DNA of 64,000 nucleotides from JANQSP01 sp965237565. Its GTDB lineage: Bacteria; Bdellovibrionota; Bdellovibrionia; Bdellovibrionales; UBA1609. The notes under the pieces were generated by a model that did no database searches, was not told where the DNA came from, and saw only the letters and a list, made by a program, of their open reading frames with translations. The first letter of the stretch is position 1, and each line of letters begins with the position of its first letter. The stretch is taken from the NCBI GenBank assembly GCA_965237565.1, contig OZ250145.1, positions 1,054,001 through 1,118,000 on the forward strand, read 5' to 3'. The position numbers and the translations under genes are program-made. This document shows positions 41,501-48,424 of this stretch, in pieces.

Positions 41501-42803
41501 ATACATTTTGGTAGATAGCATCCCGCTTTAAATGTTCTGAAAATATTTCAATAATCTCTATGTCTTCCTTTGCTCTATTGTACATTTTTGTACTCTCATT
41601 CTTTAAATTTCCTTCTATAGTTTTTAAAATAGCAAAGCGACCAGCATTATCCTGCGAAGCTCCTATATCGGCCCTTAGGTTTAATTGTTCATTTGCAAAA
41701 TTTTTCAAATCCTCAAAAGATCGCATAACATCCAGTTTTCCTTTGTCTAGAGTATTTGTTTCTTGTTGGCTTTTGAGACTTTTTCCATAAATTTTAGCAA
41801 TATCTTTAATAAATACTTCTGAATTTTTTAGTTCTGTCATGTCAGTAAAAGCAACAGTCGCATTAAATAAAAATTGTTGCATTCGAGAAAGAATGTGGAT
41901 TTGATCTTTTGAAATTTTCAAACCATTAATATCTATTTCGTTTCTTTGAACAGTGATTTTTTCTGGAGATTCAAGACTGGATCGTAAGATATTTTCATTA
42001 AAATGTACTGGAATAGAAAAAACAGGAAGGCCGGTCTTGCCTAAGGCAGGCTGAAAATATTTCAGATCAATAAAAGAAATATAAGCTTTATCTTTAAAAA
42101 CACGAGCAGGTTCTTGAAAAATAATATAAGAACCCATGATAGCTATCCACTTAATGTTTTGGGGAAAATGATGCAAAACTTGGTCCTGATAACTTATTTT
42201 GAATGAGAAAAGCGAGTCCCTTGGTACATTTGAATGTTCAATAGACGGGGAGTTGGTGATGTAGGCGTTTCCTCCGTAAATAGTTTGCAAGGGTTCATCC
42301 AAGACTTTTCTTGTAGCTTCGCCATAAGATTGTATGACGGAGATTTTTCCTCCTAATTTATTTTCAATTTCAACAAAAATTTTATGTGGATTGATATTCT
42401 GAAAATAAAAAGATTCTTTTTTTCTTGATTGATCAAGTTCTGCTTCAGGGATGGGTTCAGTACGTTTGCCAAGAAGAGGATTGGCATATCTTTTTATTTT
42501 TTGTGAAAGGGTAAGAGGGATTTCTATTTTTTTCTCAACTGTTTGTTCCAAAAGAGCGAAGGTATCTAGAGGATGTGCTTCATAAAAGGGTTCTTTAGAA
42601 GGAGAAATTTTACCAGTCAGTATTTTTCTTAAGGAGAGAACGTTGCTATTGAAAACATTTGCATTTCCCAGATTTTTTCCGTATTCGGTGAATAGGTATT
42701 CAGCGGTAAGGAGCTCGCGGCTTCCAGCATAACTGTATTGGGAATAAGTAGAGTAAAAAACAAGTTGGAAGGAGAGAAGCAATCGCAAGAGCAAATTAAT
42801 CAT
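38511..42803 (-). CDS. Giant membrane protein of unknown family (about 1,430 residues)
   Basis: It starts with a signal peptide or anchor (INLLLRLLLSFQLVFYSTYS) ending near YSYAG. The first 550 residues are mixed alpha/beta, with strands such as KISVIQSYGEATRKVLDEP. A hydrophobic stretch near residue 600 (VSALLGSIFGLWAIIHTTTN) is a membrane helix. A long charged region follows. Four membrane helices cluster near the C-terminus (LSFLFLFLAGIDHGIL, FFAMYILQMFAGMWF, NLAVIYYLTL, YVAVLIGSLAFISL). No enzyme motif was found. Start choice is open: ATG 42803 gives the best signal peptide; ATG 42821 and GTG 42872 are in frame. The 18-bp palindrome lies about 70 bases upstream of 42803. Confidence 0.7.
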   Translation of the reverse strand: MINLLLRLLLSFQLVFYSTYSQYSYAGSRELLTAEYLFTEYGKNLGNANVFNSNVLSLRKILTGKISPSKEPFYEAHPLDTFALLEQTVEKKIEIPLTLSQKIKRYANPLLGKRTEPIPEAELDQSRKKESFYFQNINPHKIFVEIENKLGGKISVIQSYGEATRKVLDEPLQTIYGGNAYITNSPSIEHSNVPRDSLFSFKISYQDQVLHHFPQNIKWIAIMGSYIIFQEPARVFKDKAYISFIDLKYFQPALGKTGLPVFSIPVHFNENILRSSLESPEKITVQRNEIDINGLKISKDQIHILSRMQQFLFNATVAFTDMTELKNSEVFIKDIAKIYGKSLKSQQETNTLDKGKLDVMRSFEDLKNFANEQLNLRADIGASQDNAGRFAILKTIEGNLKNESTKMYNRAKEDIEIIEIFSEHLKRDAIYQNVLNQTSASLQSQDKIFNRFMALVFHFIRPQPLGAPKIQKALGLISNTLLPGETIAGRLEFLKEGLIQMQSNTVVRFSETFLIGAAMVAYSNDSSFLAKILDTTSEWHSNMWDMITVTGKSSFSFVSENSVYENYLSENKLGNFLTGVSALLGSIFGLWAIIHTTTNLIEYLWYVKKTSVEALVEHNQKVKFWLIRAFSKPRIINYIEKGRKKFLQDMSIDEQRKIGMPMSWTLSDGSISESLFRTNQSWLKFIERFSHSETIFLKLKRIDENNILREVELISINDETKVEKTDSLMTIQLKAMEDIHPKRTFKIVKGNSFFIFKDNNVELNTEIHFSNKDFTVEGLLLDSNFSEEENQLLEKVISKIEAEKRKINQRSFMSKVFSKIEREENNLSTLTENEITTSVQALKHFFLGYSTWSRTFRTMGLIWNQFFLSRNLIFRPGLSLSMLFYSKYFKRIYTNSHQPSELNGGYTLRFSSLPNNIINMYSQLPFYGQRQTKHYVNERKQYLYHLRQFEEKIIAVEKQYLEASSTIAFYQLLKNQDHEQFDSSIRKGSHQNGETLRGKRKLLFRMYQNLLFEEGMKNYLLEQIGLTDKASVKTIKRHIIEKTMEENQESDWFIKPEKDHEIRARLHRIEKEKTLFKQSNEMATHFFAGFFKRIKARSLAKHRKSLDPNINLQMNRYRVVEKGSDDSEFLTRGTRQQMFDILVKQPATLSFLFLFLAGIDHGILKVVHEEGFSKEAWFHLSRFSIWQGFFAMYILQMFAGMWFKMQMDSRLDATGGFDTYPTKVDVEKKHGFLKWYAKQFTSSDNSFWANYKFSWKLAYANLPAAFINLAVIYYLTLGRFDIEAFLNIYVAVLIGSLAFISLKPENAFEKSANFVLKDFIKHGIDFNKQEMKKLLSHPYILSTKIKTSSFLRFKYNLLMSFVEPLVENISTILYNLDISQGSRGFQRILFFDSLVTEYVVKSMDFLKERGVPSDITDFCKTIFTKNRTDL

Positions 42804-42873
42804 GGGCCATCTTATATACATGGCGCATAAATAAAGCAATAAAAAGTAGGAATAAGCGTGTATTTTTTTCACA

Positions 42874-42891
42874 CATTTAAACGTTTAAATG
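42874..42891. promoter_or_regulatory. Perfect 18-bp palindrome upstream of the giant membrane-protein gene
   Basis: CATTTAAACGTTTAAATG is perfectly self-complementary. It lies between the tRNA-Val gene and the giant gene, in the expected promoter region. A dimeric repressor site is the likely meaning. In an AT-rich intergenic region an 18-bp perfect dyad is still unusual, but no regulator is identified. Confidence 0.5.
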
Positions 42892-42937
42892 CTTAGAAAA
42901 AATGAATGGAAATATATTTTTTGAATCAATAAATTTG

Positions 42938-43011
42938 TTGGGATAGGCGGACTCGAACCGCCGACCTCTACCATGTCAAGGTAGTGCTCTAACCAACTGA
43001 GCTATATCCCA
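42938..43011 (-). tRNA. tRNA-Val (anticodon GAC)
   Basis: The minus strand folds as a cloverleaf. A 7-bp acceptor stem TGGGATA/TATCCCA is followed by the D stem GCTC/GAGC, the anticodon stem CTACC/GGTAG around TTGACAT (anticodon GAC), a five-base variable loop, and the T stem GGCGG/CCGCC with TTCGAGT. The discriminator is A at 42938. CCA is not encoded (CAA follows), so it depends on the CCA-adding enzyme. The first pair U1-A72 is atypical. Confidence 0.95.
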
Positions 43012-43334
43012 TATTTGATTTTTTATATTATCACTTCATTTTAATTTCTACACTCATTTACAAACAATTACTATTTTGATTCTTTTTCAGTGTGTTTGCT
43101 TTTCTTGGGATTCATTCACAAAGTTTTTAGCTTCTTTACATACTTCTTGCTTCCATTTACAGACTTTTTTGTCGAATAAAATGTGTATTAAAATGAGAAA
43201 TCTTTTTATTTTTTAAGTAGTTAGCACGATTTTTTTTAAATAAACAAGTCCAATGTCTTTTTTTGAATGAAAAATAATACCATTTATCTTGTATTTAGTA
43301 AAATTGTTGTAGAATTGAGTGAAGCGGAGGTTTT
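43012..43334. other. Intergenic region without a supported gene
   Basis: No start-codon-bounded frame is convincing. On the minus strand a stop-free run over about 43085-43170 reads VCKWKQEVCKEAKNF and ends in TGA, with two Cys spaced like a small peptide, but no ATG, GTG or TTG opens it. It may be a decayed fragment. The promoter of the gene at 43335 must lie in the last 100 bases. Confidence 0.4.
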
Positions 43335-43982
43335 ATGTTTTATCGACCTATTTTCCTCAAAGCTGGTTGGATTTTTATTTTATCTACTTGTGTTTTTTTG
43401 GCTCACTCCAGACTAAAAGATGTTACAGCAAAACATGCTGTCTTTGAATCAAAACGTGAAAAGAAAGTTTCAACAAAAGCTGTAGCTTCAATTTTTTATA
43501 CTACTTCTCAAGCCAAGCCAAGTTCAACCAATCAAAATAATATCTGCGAAAAAGCCATTAGGGAAAATGCTGTTGCCGACAGTGATTGTAATGCTCTAGG
43601 GAATGCTCCTAAAAAGATACCTATTGTGGTGAGGGCACCCTGTGTTAGGGAGAACAGGAATGAAATTTTCAAAGTGATATTCTCCATAATTAATAAGGAG
43701 GGCTTGGTTTGTGTGTTTAAAAGTGACGAAAGCCGACAGTGTGAAGTAGGAAGTGGAATTTCTTCTCATAAGATGGCAAAAAAACTTGAACAATTGGGCT
43801 ATGAGGTACGCTCACACTGCAGAGGTAGTTTGCTTCGTTTTAGAAGTCCATCGGTTTGTGGAGGACCCACTGGGCAAGTAAATGTTTTTTATATTCCTGC
43901 CAGCAAAAAAGAAAAAGCTTTGAAGAATGGTTTTAGAAGTTGTAGAGAAATGGCCTTGGAAATTACAGAAAAACGGTCTTAA
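43335..43982 (+). CDS. Exported Cys-containing protein, paralogue of the gene at 6023
   Basis: 215 residues. The signal peptide is FLKAGWIFILSTCVFLAHS. Residues about 30-110 are a Lys/Ser/Ala-rich linker with scattered Cys. The last 100 residues repeat the domain seen twice in the protein at 6023: CVFKSDESRQCEVGSGIS, HKMAKKLEQLGYEV, SVCGGPTGQVNVFYIP, then LKNGFRSCREM. The matching core is C-E-x-x-S-G-I-S, M-x-K-x-L, CG-x-x-T, N-V-[FY], I-P and G-[FY]-R-x-C. GGAGG upstream sets the ATG. The domain's function is unknown; secretion and disulfides are inferred. Confidence 0.72.
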   Translation: MFYRPIFLKAGWIFILSTCVFLAHSRLKDVTAKHAVFESKREKKVSTKAVASIFYTTSQAKPSSTNQNNICEKAIRENAVADSDCNALGNAPKKIPIVVRAPCVRENRNEIFKVIFSIINKEGLVCVFKSDESRQCEVGSGISSHKMAKKLEQLGYEVRSHCRGSLLRFRSPSVCGGPTGQVNVFYIPASKKEKALKNGFRSCREMALEITEKRS

Positions 43983-44188
43983 AAATTGCAATTAAGCTGA
44001 ATCACAATTCGTATTGACTTTCCTTTTATTGCTATATAGCTTCGTTAAGCAGAAAGCCTTGCAAACTGTATAAATGTGGAATATACGACTTATAGATGTG
44101 AAATATGCAATATGGTACGGCATATGAAGCATTTTGAAAAATGATTCATTTTCAGGGACAATGTTTCAACAAAAATTGGAGATTATGC

Positions 44189-44494
44189 TTGGCTAAAAAA
44201 AGTTCTATTGCGAAAAATAACAGAAGGTTAGAGAAGGCCAAAAAATATGCATCCCTTCGGACTGAACTGCGAAAAAAGGTATCCAATTTAAAGCTCTCTG
44301 ATTCAGAAAGAAATTCAGCAGGTCTATTGTTGCAGAAATTGCCAAGGGATAGCTCTTATTGTCGTGTTGTGCGGAGGTGCAATGTCACTGGTCGACCAAG
44401 GGGAAATCTTAGACGCTTTGGCTTGTCTCGATTGATCTTTCGCCAATTGGCTCATCAGGCTCGCATTCCTGGTGTGATCAAATCCAGTTGGTAA
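44189..44494 (+). CDS. rpsN: 30S ribosomal protein S14, zinc-independent long form
   Basis: A 101-residue S14. LAKKSSIAKNNRRLEKAKKY at the N-terminus (TTG start) and RCNVTGRPRGNLRRFGLSR, LAHQARIPGVIKSSW at the C-terminus are the family blocks. It lacks the CxxC-CxxC zinc ribbon and has the 101-residue length of the zinc-free form. TTG 44189 follows GGAG by seven bases and gives the standard N-terminus; ATG 44141 would add 16 residues. It stands outside the usual spc operon between an exported protein and an FMN reductase. A backup S14 expressed at low zinc is possible; no Zur site was recognised. Confidence 0.88.
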   Translation: MAKKSSIAKNNRRLEKAKKYASLRTELRKKVSNLKLSDSERNSAGLLLQKLPRDSSYCRVVRRCNVTGRPRGNLRRFGLSRLIFRQLAHQARIPGVIKSSW

Positions 44495-44530
44495 CTTGTC
44501 CTTTTCTCCTCTCATGTATTGGTCAAATTT

Positions 44531-45091
44531 ATGAAATACATTATTTCTGCGACCAATCGAAAAAATTCAAATAGTCTAAAAGTCGCTCATGTGGTTCAAA
44601 ATATTTATCAAAAAATAGATGATGAGATTGAAATCATTTCATTAAAAGATATGCCCTTCCATGAATTGGCTAAAAATCCTTATGCTGATCAACTGCCCAA
44701 AAAAATTGAAGAAGCCATTTCAAAATTAAATCGTTCTACAGGATTGGTAGTCATTTGTCCTGAGTACAATGGATCTTTTCCGGGAATATTTAAATTTTTT
44801 ATAGATCATTGGGATTATCCTAAAACTTTTGCATATCGACCTTTTTGTTTTGTCGGTTTGGGAGGACGTTTTGGAGGATTAAGACCCGTTGAGCAACTCC
44901 AACAAATCATGGAAAATCTTCATGCTTTTGTGTATCCCAAAAAAGTTTTTTTGCAAAACATTAATAGCCTTTTGAAAGAAGATGAAATTCAAGATAAAAA
45001 TATTTTGCGGCTTTTGAATGAACAGGCCAAAGGGTTTTCGAATTTTGTTCGGGCACTTGAAGAAGGTAGCTTATTGCCTCATAAAATGTAA
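44531..45091 (+). CDS. NAD(P)H-dependent FMN reductase-like flavoprotein
   Basis: A 186-residue flavodoxin-fold protein. IISATNRKNSNSLKVA is the FMN phosphate loop (S-x-R/N-x-x-S). VVICPEYNGSFPGIFKFFIDH is the flavin-ring block PEYNGSxPG, and VGLGGRFGGLRPVEQLQ completes the fold. It is likely a quinone, azo or FMN reductase. ATG 44531 is chosen; TTG 44519 is in frame. Its last 33 codons lie inside the 101-bp repeat shared with 47845-47945, so it is the intact gene beside island 2. Its C-terminus (LLPHKM) differs from the far copy (LLSHET). Confidence 0.88.
   Translation: MKYIISATNRKNSNSLKVAHVVQNIYQKIDDEIEIISLKDMPFHELAKNPYADQLPKKIEEAISKLNRSTGLVVICPEYNGSFPGIFKFFIDHWDYPKTFAYRPFCFVGLGGRFGGLRPVEQLQQIMENLHAFVYPKKVFLQNINSLLKEDEIQDKNILRLLNEQAKGFSNFVRALEEGSLLPHKM
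44982..45082 (+). repeat. Left direct repeat of island 2 (3' end of the FMN reductase gene)
   Basis: Ninety-five bases from 44982 are identical to 47845-47939, and the next six match at five positions (C/T at 45077 versus 47940). The two copies are in the same orientation and bracket about 2.76 kb, almost all of it one exported-protein gene. Confidence 0.9.
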
Positions 45092-45238
45092 AAAAAAGCT
45101 TATTATTACTCTTAAACAAAAAAGTTAGAGTAAATATTACACTTCTGTGAAAAATTTCTATCTCAAATTGATAAAAATCGATTTTTTTGAAATATAAGTT
45201 TGAATTTTTTTTACTGTAATTACAACTACAGGAGTTCT

Positions 45239-47848
45239 ATGGTTAGATTTGTGAAAATTTTAAATTCAGTGCTTTTTATTCAATTCTTTTTTATGAAAGT
45301 GAGTTTTTCGTATGCTCTTCCTATCTCTATTGGTCCAAAAAGTCCTCTTAAAGGATGTGAGTCAGTCTTCGACCCTTCCACAAACTCTAAGGATCCTGTT
45401 TCTACGGGAGAGTTCGAAAATCGTGAAGTAAAAGCACTGGACAGTTCTAATCGTCTACCTTTTGAACCAGATACCATTCAAGTAGCTGATTCTAATCGTC
45501 TACCTTTTGAACCAGATACTGTTCAAGCAGCTGATTCTAATCGTCTACCTTTTGAACCAGATACCATTCAAGCAGCTGATTCTAAGCCTCATTTGACAAA
45601 AAGCAAACCTACATTATGGAAGCGTTTACGAAAAAAATCTTTCAACAGAAAAAAGATAAACTATATGATTGCTCAATATAAAAAATCGAAACCTCCAGCT
45701 CAAAATGTGGAGGATTTCATAAGGACGTATAATGGTGATATTCCTTTATCAACTCGAGAGAAGAAACTTGCTTACGATTTATTTCACAAACTAGGTACAT
45801 ATTTTACAACTGGAGGAAGGAAGGGGGAGTCTGATGTAAAGCTGGCCAATGAATATTTTATCCAAGCTCTAAAATTTGCACGTGAAATGGATCAGCCAGA
45901 TCGTGTGTCTTATGTGTCTTATGTGTCATATCAAATTGGAAAAAATATTTTGATTGATCGGTTACGCACGATTCACAATCAAGAAACAGTTCAACAAAAA
46001 CAAAAAATTAAAAACGATACGATGGAAGATTGGGAAACTTGGATTCATGACAATGTGACCCATCCCATAGATCGAGCCAAGATAGAGGTTTTACTCCTTT
46101 TGTTTAAAAATCATGAAGTAACCCCTCTTGATTTATTTGAAAAAATTACATATGTGGCAGCCAAAGCACAAACTCTAGAGGAAAAATATGCTATTTTTTA
46201 TACCTATCGAAATGCGTTACTAAGAGATAAAACTGTAGAAAGTTCCTTGAATCCAGAATCAGCAGAAGGACAAATTATAATGAGATTAAATGCAATGCTT
46301 AGGGACATTGAAACAAAAATTCCAAAATCTAATGATAATTATCGTATTCCTAATATGAAAAGTAAAAACAATACGTCTAAAGCTTTTTTCTTTCTTCTTG
46401 TATATCAATCGAAAAACATTCTAGATTCTCTTAAAAGTGCTTATGCATACATTAAAAGGGTTCAGCCAAAAGATTTAGATTCTAAAGGAATAAAGATAGG
46501 TGAGCGAATTTATGAACATGTGCGCAATAATATTAAAAATTCTAAAGCACGACAAGAATTTCAAAAAAATGAAGATCCTGTTGACATCATTTCAATTTTT
46601 AACGAGGGTCCAAACGAGTCAATACTAAGCCCTCATTTTTCTTTTGAAAACAATGAGATTGGACCAGCCTCAAAACCTCAAACTCGTTTACCCTTTGAAA
46701 ACAACGATACAATTGAATCAGCCAGTTTAGAATCTTCCTCTTTGCGTAGAGACGGAAGACTCGATCGTAATAGTATAGCTAAAGATGGAGAATTTTTTCA
46801 ATCGATAATTAAAATAGAAAAAAAGAATTTAATAGGAAGAACTGTATTCATCATTCATAAAAAAGATGGTGAGAAATATTTAGGAAAATTTGGTTCTCCA
46901 AAACCAGATGAAAATACGAATCTTTTTCAGAGTCTATCTCTAGAAGCACGTTCTAATGATCTCTTAGCAGATATTATAAGAGACTCTGAGTTGGAACAGA
47001 TAATAGCAGTTCCCAAAAGTTTTTATGTTTCCGATATAGGGGAATTTAGCTCAGATTTTTCTAAAATAGAGGGAACAGGAAAATTCTTAAATATATATAG
47101 AAATCATGCTTTAAATGGTGATAAATTTATTATTTTTGATCACATAGAAGGTCAAGATTTAAATAAATATGTATCTGTAGAAACAACTAATGAAGATTTA
47201 CCTCAAGAAATAAGAGAAAAGCTCCCTTCAGTAGTGATTCTTTCTTCTTTAACAGATTTATTAATAAATAATTTTGATCACATAACAAATACAGCTTTCA
47301 ATAATATAATGATATCAAGAGATAATAAGATTTTTTTAATTGATAATTATGTGGATATGGGTTTAGAAATTCCAAATTCTAAAAGAGAACAGGATTTAAA
47401 AGTTTATGATGAAGCACTTCTTAAAACTTTTTCTAATGAAATGGACGTACTAAAAATAGATAAAACCGAGCATCCCGTATTTAAGACAATACAACTATTA
47501 ACTGAAAGCTTGACAAAAAATGAAGAAACAAAAGAAGCTTTTCTAAAAAAATATATTAATTTTTTATCAATAAAAAATTTAAGACCAAAATTATTATTAG
47601 GAAAGGATATGAATGTGGATGAAATATCTTCTCAGATAGCTTCGTTTTTGACAGTGTACTCAAGGTCATATGATAAAATTGTGAATTTTTTTCCCGAAGA
47701 TGATACAGGAAAACAAATAAAGGAAAGATACGTTTTATTGTATGATCAAGTTCAAAAATATCTTAAGGGAAATGAAGAAAAATTAAATGAACACATAAAA
47801 CATGAAATTCCAAAAAGCTCAAGCGAAAACTCTATTTTTAATTTATGA
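45239..47848 (+). CDS. Exported protein with 15-residue repeats and a protein-kinase-like C-terminal domain
   Basis: 869 residues. Signal peptide VKILNSVLFIQFFFMKVSFS. Residues 70-115 are three copies of a 15-residue unit (SNRLPFEPDTIQVAD). Residues about 130-430 are helical with TPR-like spacing. A second LPFE repeat pair lies near 470-500. Residues about 515-740 look like a protein-kinase fold: Lys550 in GEKYLGKF, hinge FIIFDHIEGQDLNKYV, catalytic-loop-like NNFDHITNTAFNN (Asp680, Asn688/689) and DFG-like FLIDN (Asp702). This D-x-x-x-x-N...D arrangement is closer to lipid, HipA and effector kinases than to Ser/Thr kinases. AGGAG upstream sets ATG 45239. Its stop TGA lies inside the right repeat. 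Exported kinase effector is inference. Confidence 0.65.
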   Translation: MVRFVKILNSVLFIQFFFMKVSFSYALPISIGPKSPLKGCESVFDPSTNSKDPVSTGEFENREVKALDSSNRLPFEPDTIQVADSNRLPFEPDTVQAADSNRLPFEPDTIQAADSKPHLTKSKPTLWKRLRKKSFNRKKINYMIAQYKKSKPPAQNVEDFIRTYNGDIPLSTREKKLAYDLFHKLGTYFTTGGRKGESDVKLANEYFIQALKFAREMDQPDRVSYVSYVSYQIGKNILIDRLRTIHNQETVQQKQKIKNDTMEDWETWIHDNVTHPIDRAKIEVLLLLFKNHEVTPLDLFEKITYVAAKAQTLEEKYAIFYTYRNALLRDKTVESSLNPESAEGQIIMRLNAMLRDIETKIPKSNDNYRIPNMKSKNNTSKAFFFLLVYQSKNILDSLKSAYAYIKRVQPKDLDSKGIKIGERIYEHVRNNIKNSKARQEFQKNEDPVDIISIFNEGPNESILSPHFSFENNEIGPASKPQTRLPFENNDTIESASLESSSLRRDGRLDRNSIAKDGEFFQSIIKIEKKNLIGRTVFIIHKKDGEKYLGKFGSPKPDENTNLFQSLSLEARSNDLLADIIRDSELEQIIAVPKSFYVSDIGEFSSDFSKIEGTGKFLNIYRNHALNGDKFIIFDHIEGQDLNKYVSVETTNEDLPQEIREKLPSVVILSSLTDLLINNFDHITNTAFNNIMISRDNKIFLIDNYVDMGLEIPNSKREQDLKVYDEALLKTFSNEMDVLKIDKTEHPVFKTIQLLTESLTKNEETKEAFLKKYINFLSIKNLRPKLLLGKDMNVDEISSQIASFLTVYSRSYDKIVNFFPEDDTGKQIKERYVLLYDQVQKYLKGNEEKLNEHIKHEIPKSSSENSIFNL

Positions 47849-47945
47849 AATTCAAGATAAAAATATTTTGCGGCTTTTGAATGAACAGGCCAAAGGGTTT
47901 TCGAATTTTGTTCGGGCACTTGAAGAAGGTAGCTTATTGTCTCAT
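47845..47945 (+). pseudogene. Orphan 3'-end copy of the FMN reductase gene (right direct repeat of island 2)
   Basis: Carries codons DEIQDKN through LLSHET of the reductase with a different ending from the intact copy, followed by TAG. There is no start or N-terminal part. It overlaps the TGA of the kinase-like gene by four bases. It marks the far edge of the insert. Confidence 0.85.
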
Positions 47946-48110
47946 GAGACCTAGCCTTGTGATCTATATTTGTTTCCTTAGAAGCTGATTTTGATTCAAT
48001 AAAACCTCATTAAGCCAAGAGAGCAATTGATCCATTGAGATATATTGACAAAAGTAAGTGAAATAAATAGAGTAAATGGATCTAGAAATCAAAAAAATGA
48101 GGTATTTTCC

Positions 48111-48410
48111 ATGAAAATTTTTATTTCTTTGTTTCTGTCTTTGTTTTTTGTTTCTTGCAATTATTTTCCTTGGTCCTCTTCTGATGTTCGTGAGGAAATA
48201 AAAGCAGAACACGATGAATTAAAAGAAGCACTGGAAGAAAAGAACAAAGATATTTCTGCAAAGTTGAAAAAATTGAAAGTGATTAATGAAGAGCTCTTGA
48301 GTTGCATAGAGAGTAACAAATCCGAAGAGAAAGAGTACAAAGAGCAATGTTACTCAGAAGCTCTAGAAAAATTGAAAAACCTTGATGAGCCAGACATCGA
48401 AAAGGTCTGA
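48111..48410 (+). CDS. Small coiled-coil lipoprotein
   Basis: 99 residues. A lipobox LFFVSC16 makes it a lipid-anchored envelope protein. The mature part is a nearly continuous charged helix with heptad spacing (EEIKAEHDELKEALEEKNK, SAKLKKLKVINEELLS), with Cys residues near positions 66 and 81. GAGG eight bases upstream supports ATG 48111. It resembles small Lpp- or lysis-type lipoproteins only in length. The family is unknown. A weak stem CAGAC/GTCTG at the stop codon followed by T residues may end its transcript. Confidence 0.68.
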   Translation: MKIFISLFLSLFFVSCNYFPWSSSDVREEIKAEHDELKEALEEKNKDISAKLKKLKVINEELLSCIESNKSEEKEYKEQCYSEALEKLKNLDEPDIEKV

Positions 48411-48424
48411 TTTTTAGATAATAA

